Positions 16,465 through 25,898 of a stretch of 64,000 bases of DNA are shown in pieces (within the stretch, counting starts at the first letter, position 1; each line of letters starts with the position of its first letter). The notes below the pieces were generated by a model that searched no databases, was not told the DNA's origin, and saw only the letters and a program-made list of their open reading frames with translations. The position numbers were made by a program, and so were the translations under genes. The stretch lies in NCBI GenBank assembly GCA_965276675.1, contig OZ255624.1:3844001-3908000 (forward strand). Direction: 5' to 3'. Origin of the DNA: G965276675 sp965276675. Lineage in GTDB: Bacteria; Acidobacteriota; Terriglobia; Terriglobales; Acidobacteriaceae.

Positions 16465-19400
16465 CTAGTGAAAATCATGCGAGGTGAGAGCCAACTGCGC
16501 ATTAAGGGTCAGCTCTGCGACGCTCTTCATGCGCACGTGAACTACTTTGTCGATGTTTTGCAGCGTGCCCTCGATCAAAAGGATCTTGCCGTAAGTAACG
16601 ATGTTTCGGTTCTTCTCGTACAAATCTGGGTCAATGATGGCGTTGCAAATGCCGGTCTCGTCTTCCAACGAAAGAAAGATGAAACCATGTGCTGTTCCCG
16701 GTCTCTGTCGAGCAATGACGCAGCCGGCGATCCGTGCCTCGGTTCCGTTACGGACATGCTTCAGGTGACTTGCGGGAAAAACCCGAATCCGCCGCAGCTC
16801 GCTCCGGCAATGGGCCATGGGGTGGCGGCCCACCGTCACGCTTGTGCCGCTGTAGTCGGCGACCATGCGTTCGACGGGGCTCATCATCTCAAGCGGCGAA
16901 ACGTGAGCCTCATCCTGGCTGAGACCGGCGAAGAGCGGTCCCGCTCGTCGCGTGGCGCGTTCTATCTGCCAAAGCGCATCACGTCGATGGAGATTCGAGC
17001 CGAGAGGATTGAGAGCACCGATCTCGGCAAGGGTTGTCAGTTCCGCTTGTGAGAGGGCCGGAACGCGCTGTGCGAGCTCCTCGATGCTACTGAATGGTTG
17101 AATTGCCCGCGCTCTCTCGAGTTCGGCGGCAACGGCTGCACGCAGCCCGTGCACGTAACGCAATCCGAGCCGGAGCGAATAAGTGCCGTGTTCTTCCTTT
17201 TCCAGTGTGCAGTTCCATTCGGAACACGTAGCGTCTACGGGCTTGACGCGAAGGCCGTGGCGTTGGGCGTCTTTGACCAGCACCGCTGCGCTGTAAAAGC
17301 CCATCGGCTGGTTGTTGAGGATGGCGGCGGTGAACACGGGCAGATAGTGAAACTTCAGCCATGCACTGGCGTACGCAATCAAGGCGAAGCTGGCGCTGTG
17401 CGATTCAGGGAAGCCGTATAGGGCGAAGGAACTGATGGCCTGGATGATCTCTTCCTGCGCTTTGGCGTCAACGCCATTCGCGTCCATGCCAGCCCGTAGC
17501 TTGACCTCCAGGGCACGCATCTTCTCCTGCGAGCGGCGACTGCCGAGCGCACGTCGCAACTCCTCGGCTTCGCCTCCCGTGAAGTTTGCGATCACCATGG
17601 CGATACGAAGCAACTGTTCCTGGAAGAGCGGGACGCCAAGCGTTCGCCTCAGTACAGGCTCCAGTAGCGGGTGAGGGTAGCTGACCTCCTGCCTGCCCAT
17701 GCGGCGCTCCATGTAAGGATTCATCATCTTGCCCACGATGGGTCCCGGCCTGATGATCGCCACTTGCACAACGAGGTCGTAGAACTTGTCGGGTTTGTTC
17801 TTCGGCAGTGAAGCCATCTGGGCCCGCGATTCCACCTGAAACAGGCCGACCGTGTCGGCTTCCTGAAGCGACTTATACACCTCCGCGTCGTCATGCGGGA
17901 TCTGCGCGATGTCGATCTTCTCTCCGTAATAATGCGAAATCAGCTCCACACAATCTTTGAGCACAGCCATCATGCCGAGCCCGAGCAAGTCCACCTTGAT
18001 GAGGCCCATGTCCGCACAATCCTCCTTGTCCCACTGGACAACAGTGCGGCCCACCATACTGGCAGGCTCGATAGGGACGACGGAAGCGAGTTGTCCTTGC
18101 GCAATGATCATGCCGCCCGAGTGCTGTCCCAGGTGACGCGGCAAATCGAGCAATCGAATGGAAAGCTCAAGGTATTTGGCAATGCGCGGATGGTTCAGGT
18201 CGAAGCCGGCATTGCGGAACTGATGTTCCATCGTATCGGTTGGCCCTTTCCACTCCCAGGAGCCAACAAGCCGAGTCAAACGGTTCTGCATGTCAACATC
18301 GAAGCCGAGAGCTTTGCCGACTTCACGCGCTGCGGAACGGCCGCGGTAAGTAATCACGTTGGCGCACATGGCCGCGCCGAGCTGGCCATAACGCTCATAG
18401 ACATACTGGATCGCCTGCTCGCGGTCGCCCTCCGAGGGAAGATCAAGATCGATATCGGGCCATTCGCCGCGCACTTCAGAAAGAAAGCGTTCGAACAGAA
18501 GCTCCATGCCCACGGGGTCTACAGCCGTGATGCCGAGCGAGTAGCAGACAGCGGAGTTGGCCGCGGAGCCGCGGCCCTGCACGAGAATGCCGCGCTTTCG
18601 ACAAAACTCAACGATGTCCCAAACGATGAGAAAGTAGCCAGCAAGGCCCAGCTTTGCGATAAGGGCCAGCTCTTTGTCGACCTGCTTGTCGGCGCGGGAG
18701 CGCAGCTTCGCGCTGGCTTTGCATCCATACCGCCGTGCGACACCCTCAAAGGTTCGTTTGCGCAGAAACGAATCCATCGTCTCGCCTTCGGGAATGGGAT
18801 AGTGGGGGAATTCGTATCCCATGTCCTTCATCTGGAATGTGAGCCGGTCGGACAGTTCGCCGGTGTTGGCGATGGCATCGGGGAGGTCACGAAAGAGCTG
18901 ATTCATCTCTTTCGCGGAGCGAAGATGACGCTTGTTGTTCTTCTGTAGAAGTAGGCCGGCCTCATCCAGTGAACAGCCGTGACGGATGCTGGTCATAACG
19001 TCCAGCACTTCGCGTTCGTACTCGGTGGCTGTGTTCACGCCGTTGGTTGCAAGCAATGGAAGGCGGAATTCTCGCGCGAGTGATATTGCAGCACGGTTAC
19101 GTGCTTCTTGCTCGCAGACCCCATGACGCTGCAGCTCGACGTACACATTCTCTTGGCCGAACGTCTGGACAAGGCTTAAAAGCGTCGCCCGTCCCTCGTC
19201 CATGCCGCCGTTTGTCAAAGCTGCGGCAAGCGGTCCTTCGTCACCTCCCGTGAGGCAGATGAGACCTCCGGTGTGCTCCTGGAGCTTGCGAAATAGAGCA
19301 ACGCCATCGCCCTTTGTCTTCTGCGCGAGTTTGTAATGTGAGATTAGGAGTGAAAGATTCTGGTATCCCTTCTGGGACTCGCAGAGAAGCGAGAGGCGAA

Positions 19401-19677
19401 CTGGCCGTTTTGGAATGATGTGCGGCTGCCAGGAGGGCGGCTGCACTTGATGGCCGAACGCATCAACCGAAATCTCCGCCCCTATATGCGAGCGAAAGCC
19501 TAGCTTCTTCGCGTGTGTGTAGAGGCGCGGCGATCCGTAAAGGCCATCCCGATCCAGAATTGCGAGGCCGGGCAACTCCAAGTTGGCTACTCGCTGCGCC
19601 ATCGCTTCAGGGAGCGATGCGCCCTCCAGGAAAGAAAAGGCAGAGCGGGCGTGTAGCTCGACATAACGCTCAGTCAT
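16465..19677 (-). CDS. dnaE2: Error-prone DNA polymerase DnaE2 (ImuC)
   Basis: A 1070-residue C-family polymerase. It has the N-terminal PHP domain (ELHARSAFSFLEGAS), the polymerase core (GYFLIVWDIVEFCRKRGILVQGRGSAANS, with catalytic aspartates in PDIDLDLPSEG), a helix-hairpin-helix region and a C-terminal OB fold (EARIAGCVIARQRPGTA). The early PHP residues and the overall length match DnaE2 rather than replicative DnaE1. With ImuA and ImuB it forms the translesion mutasome. It starts eight bases inside the end of imuB, so it is coupled to it. Confidence 0.95.
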   Translation of the reverse strand: MTERYVELHARSAFSFLEGASLPEAMAQRVANLELPGLAILDRDGLYGSPRLYTHAKKLGFRSHIGAEISVDAFGHQVQPPSWQPHIIPKRPVRLSLLCESQKGYQNLSLLISHYKLAQKTKGDGVALFRKLQEHTGGLICLTGGDEGPLAAALTNGGMDEGRATLLSLVQTFGQENVYVELQRHGVCEQEARNRAAISLAREFRLPLLATNGVNTATEYEREVLDVMTSIRHGCSLDEAGLLLQKNNKRHLRSAKEMNQLFRDLPDAIANTGELSDRLTFQMKDMGYEFPHYPIPEGETMDSFLRKRTFEGVARRYGCKASAKLRSRADKQVDKELALIAKLGLAGYFLIVWDIVEFCRKRGILVQGRGSAANSAVCYSLGITAVDPVGMELLFERFLSEVRGEWPDIDLDLPSEGDREQAIQYVYERYGQLGAAMCANVITYRGRSAAREVGKALGFDVDMQNRLTRLVGSWEWKGPTDTMEHQFRNAGFDLNHPRIAKYLELSIRLLDLPRHLGQHSGGMIIAQGQLASVVPIEPASMVGRTVVQWDKEDCADMGLIKVDLLGLGMMAVLKDCVELISHYYGEKIDIAQIPHDDAEVYKSLQEADTVGLFQVESRAQMASLPKNKPDKFYDLVVQVAIIRPGPIVGKMMNPYMERRMGRQEVSYPHPLLEPVLRRTLGVPLFQEQLLRIAMVIANFTGGEAEELRRALGSRRSQEKMRALEVKLRAGMDANGVDAKAQEEIIQAISSFALYGFPESHSASFALIAYASAWLKFHYLPVFTAAILNNQPMGFYSAAVLVKDAQRHGLRVKPVDATCSEWNCTLEKEEHGTYSLRLGLRYVHGLRAAVAAELERARAIQPFSSIEELAQRVPALSQAELTTLAEIGALNPLGSNLHRRDALWQIERATRRAGPLFAGLSQDEAHVSPLEMMSPVERMVADYSGTSVTVGRHPMAHCRSELRRIRVFPASHLKHVRNGTEARIAGCVIARQRPGTAHGFIFLSLEDETGICNAIIDPDLYEKNRNIVTYGKILLIEGTLQNIDKVVHVRMKSVAELTLNAQLALTSHDFH

Positions 19678-21178
19678 AGAGGCCCACCACGTTCCAGATC
19701 TTTGCGGCGTGATCTTGCTGCAAGCGCAGCATCAATGGCGGCTCGATCGTCAACACATCCCAGAAATCGCAATCGAAGCTCTTGCGGTCCCACCACGACC
19801 CGCTACTGTGCCACGGCCCTGCGAGGTCAGTGATTCTTAACTTGCTGCCACGCCAAAAGAGAAGTTCTGGCCGCTCGTTCGCCAGCCACACACGGACGCT
19901 TTGCGCCGGTCTCAAGATCCGAAGGGCTGGACGCATGTTCGTGGTTGGCTGTCTGTCAGAGTCATCGGGCTCCGGACGGAACGAAGCTATCGTGAAAGCA
20001 TCCTCGCGATGGCTATTCGCCAGCTCTGGCGAACCGACATTCTGTTCTCCCGCGATAGACCGCAAGCGCGCTAGAAGTAAGTCTGTCTTGTCCGGGTCTG
20101 GAAACTGGCTCTGGAACAATCCGGCTTGTGCTCTCTGCGGCTGCGCGGGATCGGCATCAAGCCGCACTGCGAGGACTTCAGATTGCGGCGGATGGGCCTC
20201 AAGCTCAAGGCTCAGCAACCGCAGCAGCGCATCGCCGTTCTGCGTTGGGTTCGCCGGCGCGATGTGAACGCTGTGCGTCTCGGCGTGATCGAGAGCAAAA
20301 ATTGCGGTTAGGCTGCGAATGGCGTAGGCATGCTCCAAAGCGTTGCGGAGGATGTCTGTGAGTAAACGGGACAGTGCGAAGACAAGCCGTTCCAAGTCGT
20401 CCAATGGCGATTCGAGTTCAAGCGATTCAGAAAGAGAGAATGCTTGTTCTGCGGGTGCAAGCAGATGAGGTGCTTCACCTCGGGCGAGCTGTTGCAGGCG
20501 TTTCCCGGCCTGACCAAGGCGGCTAATGAGCCCGTCAGTTGGCAGTTCGGCGAGTTGGCCCAGCGTTTTGATACCCCAGCGCCGCAGGACCGCATGGGTC
20601 TTGGGATCGCACGACAAGAGAGAGGTTGGAAGCGTCGCCAGGCTCTCCCGCAAGGTCGTCTGTTCTGCACAGAGAATTCGGTTGCTGCTCCGAGCAAGCA
20701 TCAGCGAAGCGTCGGCGTTCGGGGCCGTGGCGACGCCGGCTGGAAAGCCAAGTGCCGCGAGCTCATCGTGGAAGCGCTGAGCGTACGACTGTGCCGTTCC
20801 GAACAGCGTGCCTGTGCCTGAGCGATCAATGAGGAGGGACACTTCGAGACGATCTTTTCCTCCATACTGATTAGTCGGTGCCGCGATGCTCTGAACGCGC
20901 GGGGAAAATCGACCCGCGGCCTCAAGGACGGTCTGGAAGGCTGCTTTCTCCTCGCTCTCATCGCGCGAACGGAAGTGCGCCCGGCAAGCGGTCTCCGCCT
21001 GCACTTTGCTCATGCCGTGCGAGACACCGGACGCTGCGGCGATGGCGTTCAAGGACGCGACGGTCTCTTGGGGCGGTGTTCCGCTGAGCAACACGAGCGG
21101 TCGCGCCATCAGCTCCGGCGAGTTGTAGAGCCATGCAGCGACGGGAAACTCCGGGATGTGAACGGCGGCAAAGGACAC
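19670..21178 (-). CDS. imuB: ImuB, catalytically inactive Y-family polymerase-like protein
   Basis: About 502 residues with a Y-family polymerase fold, but the first acidic position reads FAAVHIPEFPVAAW instead of the VDMDAFYA type, so the metal-binding carboxylate is lost, as usual in ImuB. The little-finger and C-terminal regions extend to about 500 residues and include LRPAQSVRVWL and GPWHSSGSWWD. In known systems ImuB bridges the beta clamp, ImuA and DnaE2. GTG at 21178 follows GGGGAGG that overlaps the end of imuA. Confidence 0.93.
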   Translation of the reverse strand: MSFAAVHIPEFPVAAWLYNSPELMARPLVLLSGTPPQETVASLNAIAAASGVSHGMSKVQAETACRAHFRSRDESEEKAAFQTVLEAAGRFSPRVQSIAAPTNQYGGKDRLEVSLLIDRSGTGTLFGTAQSYAQRFHDELAALGFPAGVATAPNADASLMLARSSNRILCAEQTTLRESLATLPTSLLSCDPKTHAVLRRWGIKTLGQLAELPTDGLISRLGQAGKRLQQLARGEAPHLLAPAEQAFSLSESLELESPLDDLERLVFALSRLLTDILRNALEHAYAIRSLTAIFALDHAETHSVHIAPANPTQNGDALLRLLSLELEAHPPQSEVLAVRLDADPAQPQRAQAGLFQSQFPDPDKTDLLLARLRSIAGEQNVGSPELANSHREDAFTIASFRPEPDDSDRQPTTNMRPALRILRPAQSVRVWLANERPELLFWRGSKLRITDLAGPWHSSGSWWDRKSFDCDFWDVLTIEPPLMLRLQQDHAAKIWNVVGLYD

Positions 21179-21179
21179 A

Positions 21180-22301
21180 CTACCTCCCCACCGCACGCAT
21201 CCACGCAGGAGCCGAATGCAAACTCGTGACCCGTCCGGGCGCCTTTTTGCCAAACGTCGGTCCGGTGCGCTGTCGAGAGACCTGCGCGATGTGCTGCGCT
21301 GAGCACAGCACGCCCTTGATGCGTGGCGCCTCACCGGCTGAACACTCAAGAACGCAATCGGCGCTGGAACGGGCGCACGGCGCTTGGCTTAGGACAAGGA
21401 AAATGGAATCGCTGTGCTTGGCGGCTTTCTGGAAACGCCACCATGAGTTCGACGGTATTCGTTGCGCCTGCGCGGGAGTGACGGACGCGAGGTCCAGGAC
21501 GATCACACGGAAGCCGCCAGCCTGGAGAACTTGGTCTGTCGCCCGGAGTGCTCTGTCGAGCAGACTCCACGGTTTGTTTTGCGAAGTTAGCCTGCTGGGC
21601 ACAGATGCGTTAACAGCGGCACGTTGCCGCGTGGCCTCGGCTGCGGCCTTGTCGAGTTGACGCAGCGGATCGCGGTCGTCCACCTTCCGCGAGTTGAACT
21701 GTTCCCATTCAACCTGGTCGGCTGACGCATATGACAGGCTCAATGGCTGATTCGGGTAGCCCGGCGTGCCCTCCATTTTCCGCTTGCGGCGTTCTTCCTT
21801 CTGGAACAGCATCTGGTCCAGCGCGGGAGCGAGTCCTTTCGTTTCGCCGCGCGGATGCGGACCTCCGCAATGCTGCTGGCTGAGCTGTTGCCGTTCACGA
21901 CTGTAGTCGGCGGGAAGTGGGAGTGCCCGTGCATTAGAAGAGACTTGCGGCTCGATGACGGACGTGAGACGTACCCAAAGGAGATTGCGAAGTACAACAC
22001 CCGCCGCTGCCGCGCTATGGGGCGAGCAGGAATCACTCACGTCGATGTAGGCACATGCCCCCTCGCGTGACGCGGACGCCAGCAGCGCGAGTGCGATCGC
22101 GCTCCGGCCTGAGCAATCCGGCCCGGTGATTTCACACAGTGTGCCGAGCGGAAAGCCGCCGTCCAACAGGTTGTCGAGATGAGAGTTTCCGGTCGGATGG
22201 AGACGTGGCGCGGATTGCAAAGTTGGCGAAAGGGCCGCTGGAATGCGGGCGGCGAGCTTTGCCTCGATCTCCTGTTTCAATACCGCCGCGCTCAAGCCCA
22301 T
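21180..22301 (-). CDS. imuA: ImuA, RecA/SulA-like mutasome subunit
   Basis: A 373-residue RecA-like protein. The P-loop region reads GPDCSGRSAIALALL, so the usual lysine of GKS/GKT is arginine and ATP binding may be altered or absent. Other RecA-fold parts are LDNLLDGGFPLGTLCEITG, GACAYIDVSD and FRVIVLDLASV. It carries a long insert rich in charged residues (about 140-230). It is the first gene of imuA-imuB-dnaE2 and diverges from dinB, so one 91-base region should control both. Confidence 0.9.
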   Translation of the reverse strand: MGLSAAVLKQEIEAKLAARIPAALSPTLQSAPRLHPTGNSHLDNLLDGGFPLGTLCEITGPDCSGRSAIALALLASASREGACAYIDVSDSCSPHSAAAAGVVLRNLLWVRLTSVIEPQVSSNARALPLPADYSRERQQLSQQHCGGPHPRGETKGLAPALDQMLFQKEERRKRKMEGTPGYPNQPLSLSYASADQVEWEQFNSRKVDDRDPLRQLDKAAAEATRQRAAVNASVPSRLTSQNKPWSLLDRALRATDQVLQAGGFRVIVLDLASVTPAQAQRIPSNSWWRFQKAAKHSDSIFLVLSQAPCARSSADCVLECSAGEAPRIKGVLCSAQHIAQVSRQRTGPTFGKKAPGRVTSLHSAPAWMRAVGR

Positions 22302-22392
22302 TGCTTCGCCCTTTCTTCGCCTGTAGGATGCTTACTGTAGCGCAGAATGAAGCGGGAAATCTAGCCTGCACAAAGAGAGGTGCAACGGAACA
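22302..22392. promoter_or_regulatory. Shared imuA/dinB upstream region
   Basis: This 91-base divergent promoter region separates two SOS-type transcription units. It contains CTGTAG at 22321-22326 and again at 22335-22340, a 14-base-spaced direct repeat that could be a damage-response operator. No canonical LexA palindrome of the E. coli type is present. Confidence 0.4.
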
Positions 22393-23496
22393 ATGACGGA
22401 CGCTGATGCCATCGCAGCGATAGGCAAACGCAAGATCGTGCACGTAGACATGGACGCGTTTTATGCGTCCGTGGAACAACGCGACGACCCGGCGCTCCGC
22501 GGGCGTCCGGTCGTTGTCGCCTGGAAGGGCAAACGCTCAGTTGTTTGCGCAGCTTCCTACGAAGCGCGGAAGTTCGGGGTCCGCTCTGCGATGCCGGCAA
22601 TTACGGCGGAACGTCTTTGCCCAGAGGCAGTCTTCGTTCCGCCTGACTTCGTGCGCTACAAGGCTGTTTCCCAAGCTGTGCGCGAAATCTTCCAGCGTCA
22701 TACGGACGCCGTCGAGCCGCTGTCGCTGGATGAGGCCTACCTCGATGTGACAGAGAATAAGACCGGGCTGGCGACCGCGACACTCGTGGCGAAAACGATC
22801 CGGCAACAGATTTGGGGCGAATTAGAGCTGCGGGCCTCTGCCGGTGTGGCTCCAAACAAGTTCTTGGCGAAGATTGCTTCCGACTGGCGCAAGCCGAATG
22901 GCCTCTTTGTGATTCAGCCGCACGAAGTGCAAGAGTTTCTGCTCACACTTCCTGTAGGTCGTATCCCCGGCGTCGGGAAGGTCACGGAAGCGAGAATGGA
23001 TATTGCTGGCATTAAGACTGTTGGTGACGTGTACGCGAGGGACTTGGCAGCTTTGGAAAGTCATTTCGGCAGCTACGGACAGCGGCTCTATGAGCTGGGT
23101 CGAGGGATCGACGATAGCCCTGTGGTGTCGAATCGCGTGCGAAAACAGGTCTCGGCTGAGGACACGTTTCCCGAGGATCTCCCCCTGTCAGATTGTGAGT
23201 CGCACATTCGCAGACTTGCCGAGAAAGTTTGGGCAGCGTCGAACGAAAATGCGCGTGGTGCACGGACCATCATTTTGAAGCTGAAGACTAAGGAATTCAG
23301 TTCGTTCACTCGCAGCTTGACAGCTCCAATATCACCTTGCAACTGCCAGGATTTCGCCGAGTTAGCGGTGCGACTATGCGAGCGGATCGACCTTGGGCCG
23401 CACCAGCTGTATCGTTTGGTCGGTGTGGGGTTGAGCAACTTTAGAACTGAAGATGAGCTGTCCTCGGAGCCCTTGCTGGTTCCCAAGTGTGGGTGA
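22393..23496 (+). CDS. dinB: DNA polymerase IV (Y family)
   Basis: A 367-residue Y-family polymerase with intact catalytic residues: VDMDAFYASVEQ near the N-terminus and SLDEAYLDVT for the second metal-binding pair. Helix-hairpin-helix segment LPVGRIPGVGKVTEARM and a C-terminal little finger follow. It performs translesion synthesis. The final LVPKCG does not match a standard clamp-binding pentapeptide that I can identify. It diverges from imuA, so this element carries two translesion systems side by side. Confidence 0.94.
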   Translation: MTDADAIAAIGKRKIVHVDMDAFYASVEQRDDPALRGRPVVVAWKGKRSVVCAASYEARKFGVRSAMPAITAERLCPEAVFVPPDFVRYKAVSQAVREIFQRHTDAVEPLSLDEAYLDVTENKTGLATATLVAKTIRQQIWGELELRASAGVAPNKFLAKIASDWRKPNGLFVIQPHEVQEFLLTLPVGRIPGVGKVTEARMDIAGIKTVGDVYARDLAALESHFGSYGQRLYELGRGIDDSPVVSNRVRKQVSAEDTFPEDLPLSDCESHIRRLAEKVWAASNENARGARTIILKLKTKEFSSFTRSLTAPISPCNCQDFAELAVRLCERIDLGPHQLYRLVGVGLSNFRTEDELSSEPLLVPKCG

Positions 23497-23530
23497 TTGC
23501 CCTTCGCGCGAGTGGGTGCACAGCCGTAAA

Positions 23531-23621
23531 GGGTCGGTGCTGCGGGCAGGAACAGGCCCGCGTAGGTGAATGGCGGAAGACGGGTGAGCGGCTGGAGACA
23601 GGGAGGAGCTTGTTCCTCCCT
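23531..23621 (+). repeat. Structured element, copy 2
   Basis: The counterpart of 14535-14624. It begins with the same GGGT start and ends in the same eight-base stem (AGGGAGGA / TCCTCCCT) with a six-base loop (23608-23613). It lies between dinB and the first gene of the defence-like cluster, so here it could also terminate dinB transcription. Confidence 0.55.
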
Positions 23622-23695
23622 ACGAAACACAAAGCCTCTAACCACTGCGATCAACACAAAACGATAAACTGACGAGTGGTCAAGAGGACCTTCGT

Positions 23696-24295
23696 ATGCT
23701 GCCTGATTTCCCAGAGCTGAAAGAATCTGTCATGCAGGAAGCGTCTGCGAAGATTCGGAAGCTGATCCATCGCGATCACCCGATTCTCGCGGAGATCAAG
23801 ACGCGTACCCAGCATGAAGGCCGCTCCATGCGCTACGAACAGGTCGGGTACGGAGAGAAACAGGAAGACCTCACGCACCATTCGTTCCCGATAGAAGTCA
23901 AGATCGATGAAGTGCCAACGCTCATCGGCGAAAAGCTGGACGAAAAGCTCGAAGGGCTGGCGCGGGTTGTCGGCGAACATCAGATGAAGATGTTCATCTC
24001 AAAGCACGAAGAGACCACGGAGATGACCGGCAATCGCATGGACGCTGGCGGACGGCCGATGGACGGCGCATTACTGCTGGATGCCATCGGATCGATGCCT
24101 GCAGACTTCGACAGCGATGGAACGTTCCTGCCTACAAACAAGTGGCTGACGCACCCCAGCATGATGGACACGTACAAGGCTGCCATCCAAGAGATCGAAA
24201 ATGACGCTACACTCAAATCCCGACAGCGAGACATCCGGGACAAACAATACAGCGAATGGGTTGATCGAGAGAATCGTCGAAAACTGGTTGACTAG
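23696..24295 (+). CDS. Hypothetical protein, first gene of defence-like cluster
   Basis: A 199-residue, mostly helical, highly charged protein that I do not recognise. It begins MLPDFPELKESVMQEAS; the middle has GRSMRYEQVGYGEKQEDL, and the end is lysine/arginine-rich. AAGAGGA seven bases before the ATG at 23696 supports the start. Its last 95 bases overlap the next gene in another frame. The overlap and common direction suggest the two are made together. No catalytic motif is visible, so it could be a structural or regulatory partner. Confidence 0.65.
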   Translation: MLPDFPELKESVMQEASAKIRKLIHRDHPILAEIKTRTQHEGRSMRYEQVGYGEKQEDLTHHSFPIEVKIDEVPTLIGEKLDEKLEGLARVVGEHQMKMFISKHEETTEMTGNRMDAGGRPMDGALLLDAIGSMPADFDSDGTFLPTNKWLTHPSMMDTYKAAIQEIENDATLKSRQRDIRDKQYSEWVDRENRRKLVD

Positions 24296-25826
24296 CGCCA
24301 GCGAACGAAGCTTTCAAATCCCATTCTGCCAGTTGTTGTCGGCGCAGGGGGAGAAGCTCGTTTACATTGCGAGCCACGGCCAATTCGAGAAAGGTAAGGA
24401 TGTCATCACCGAGCTGCCGGATGGCACGATTCGTGCTTACCAGATGAAAGGTGGCGACATCAAGCTGGCGCAGTGGCGCGACATTGATAAGCAGATCAAC
24501 AATCTTGTAGAACTCCCCGTTGATTTACCAGCCGTCTCTAGCACCAACTGGCACGAGCCCTTTCTGGTAACCAATGGCCGCGTAGAAGACGCGGTACTCG
24601 ACTACATCAACACCGCCAATATGGGCTGGGAGCGGCGCAAGTTTCCGAACCCATTGCGCACGATAGAAAAGAGCTCTCTCGTTCGCCAGTTCACAGAATT
24701 GCACGGCACGTTCTTGCCCAAGGAAACGCGCGATTTCCAGACGCTGCTGAGTCTCATCCTGCGGGATGGGAGCGCTCCGCTCGACAAACCCGCTTTCGCG
24801 CACTTCTTGGAAATCACATTGCGTAGCGAGGAGGATCTGAAGCGGCTGGACGCTGCGCGGTCGTTCGCGAGTTGTTTACTGCTCACCAGCTATGTTCTGG
24901 GGAGTTCTGTGGAGTTGGGAAACTTCTGGGCTCAGTTCGAAGCGTGGACGATGGTTTGCAGCTACATTGCGAGTCGAGTGACGCGAGACGGGTTGGATCA
25001 ACCTGACTGGAAGCCGTCATTCGATCTGGCGCTCCTTTCGGCACGGCGTGCGTTGGAAGGACTGGTAAAGGAGTGTCGCGAGCGGACTGAATACATCGAA
25101 GGCCACCCTCTCGCAGACGGATACTTTTACGGAGCGCGTCAGACGCTTTTAACGGGCTTGGTTGCGGCGTGGGGACTGAATGAGCGACGCAAGGGGCAGC
25201 GAGCCGAATTCGCGGGTGAGTTCTTGGCGAAGTCCATCCGTCATTGCTTCTATTGGGGCGAATCGGTGGTCCCGTACCTCTTCATTGCATCCCTGGAACT
25301 AGGACAGCGATGCCAACCCGTGGCGGCAGAGGGGCTAATGTTGCAGATGCTGGACATCGCCGGCATGGCTAACGAATACGGGCGCCGGGGAGTGCCTGAC
25401 ATCTTTGTCTCGATTGAGGATGCCCTGGTATTCCAGCATCGGCTGACAGGCTACGAGGAAGGTTCGAGCTATGCTGGGTTCTCCTATGTCGTCGAGCCGG
25501 TGGTGGAGTACCTTGCGCGATGTTGGCGGCGTCAGGGACTTGCACGGCGTTGGCGTGGGCTCACCCGGATTTCGCTAATGACCTCGGTACCGGACCACGG
25601 TTGGGAGTGGTTCCGCTGGCGCGCCGCGACCGTTTCGCTTGCGTCGCGCTTCTTCCCTGAGCCGCAGAGCTGGCTGGATCTCCGCCAGACTGCCGAGGCG
25701 CGAACTGCCGACGCGGTGCCTCAGTTGCTGCGTGACAACCCTGAATTCCTCTCCTACTTTGTTCTGGTATTCCCGCACCGGTTGAACGTCCATTCCGTGA
25801 GGGCGCTGGAAGACGCGTTTACCTAG
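24201..25826 (+). CDS. Restriction-endonuclease-like (PD-(D/E)XK) protein, putative defence component
   Basis: A 541-residue protein. Residues about 36-90 resemble a PD-(D/E)XK nuclease core: SFQIPFCQLLSAQGE, then FEKGKD (Asp67) and AYQMKGGD (Gln81-x-Lys83), the D...QxK layout seen in Mrr-like enzymes. The remaining 450 residues are helical, repeat-like and of unknown fold, perhaps a sensor or scaffold. It overlaps the previous gene by 95 bases; because the conserved-looking IVENWLTSASERSFQIP begins within the overlap, the long overlap seems real. The nuclease call is motif-based. Confidence 0.65.
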   Translation: MTLHSNPDSETSGTNNTANGLIERIVENWLTSASERSFQIPFCQLLSAQGEKLVYIASHGQFEKGKDVITELPDGTIRAYQMKGGDIKLAQWRDIDKQINNLVELPVDLPAVSSTNWHEPFLVTNGRVEDAVLDYINTANMGWERRKFPNPLRTIEKSSLVRQFTELHGTFLPKETRDFQTLLSLILRDGSAPLDKPAFAHFLEITLRSEEDLKRLDAARSFASCLLLTSYVLGSSVELGNFWAQFEAWTMVCSYIASRVTRDGLDQPDWKPSFDLALLSARRALEGLVKECRERTEYIEGHPLADGYFYGARQTLLTGLVAAWGLNERRKGQRAEFAGEFLAKSIRHCFYWGESVVPYLFIASLELGQRCQPVAAEGLMLQMLDIAGMANEYGRRGVPDIFVSIEDALVFQHRLTGYEEGSSYAGFSYVVEPVVEYLARCWRRQGLARRWRGLTRISLMTSVPDHGWEWFRWRAATVSLASRFFPEPQSWLDLRQTAEARTADAVPQLLRDNPEFLSYFVLVFPHRLNVHSVRALEDAFT

Positions 25827-25898
25827 CCGACACCGAATACCCTTGGATCCGGTGTCTCGTATATGACAAAGTCGTCATTCGGAACGGAGTGTGTGCCC

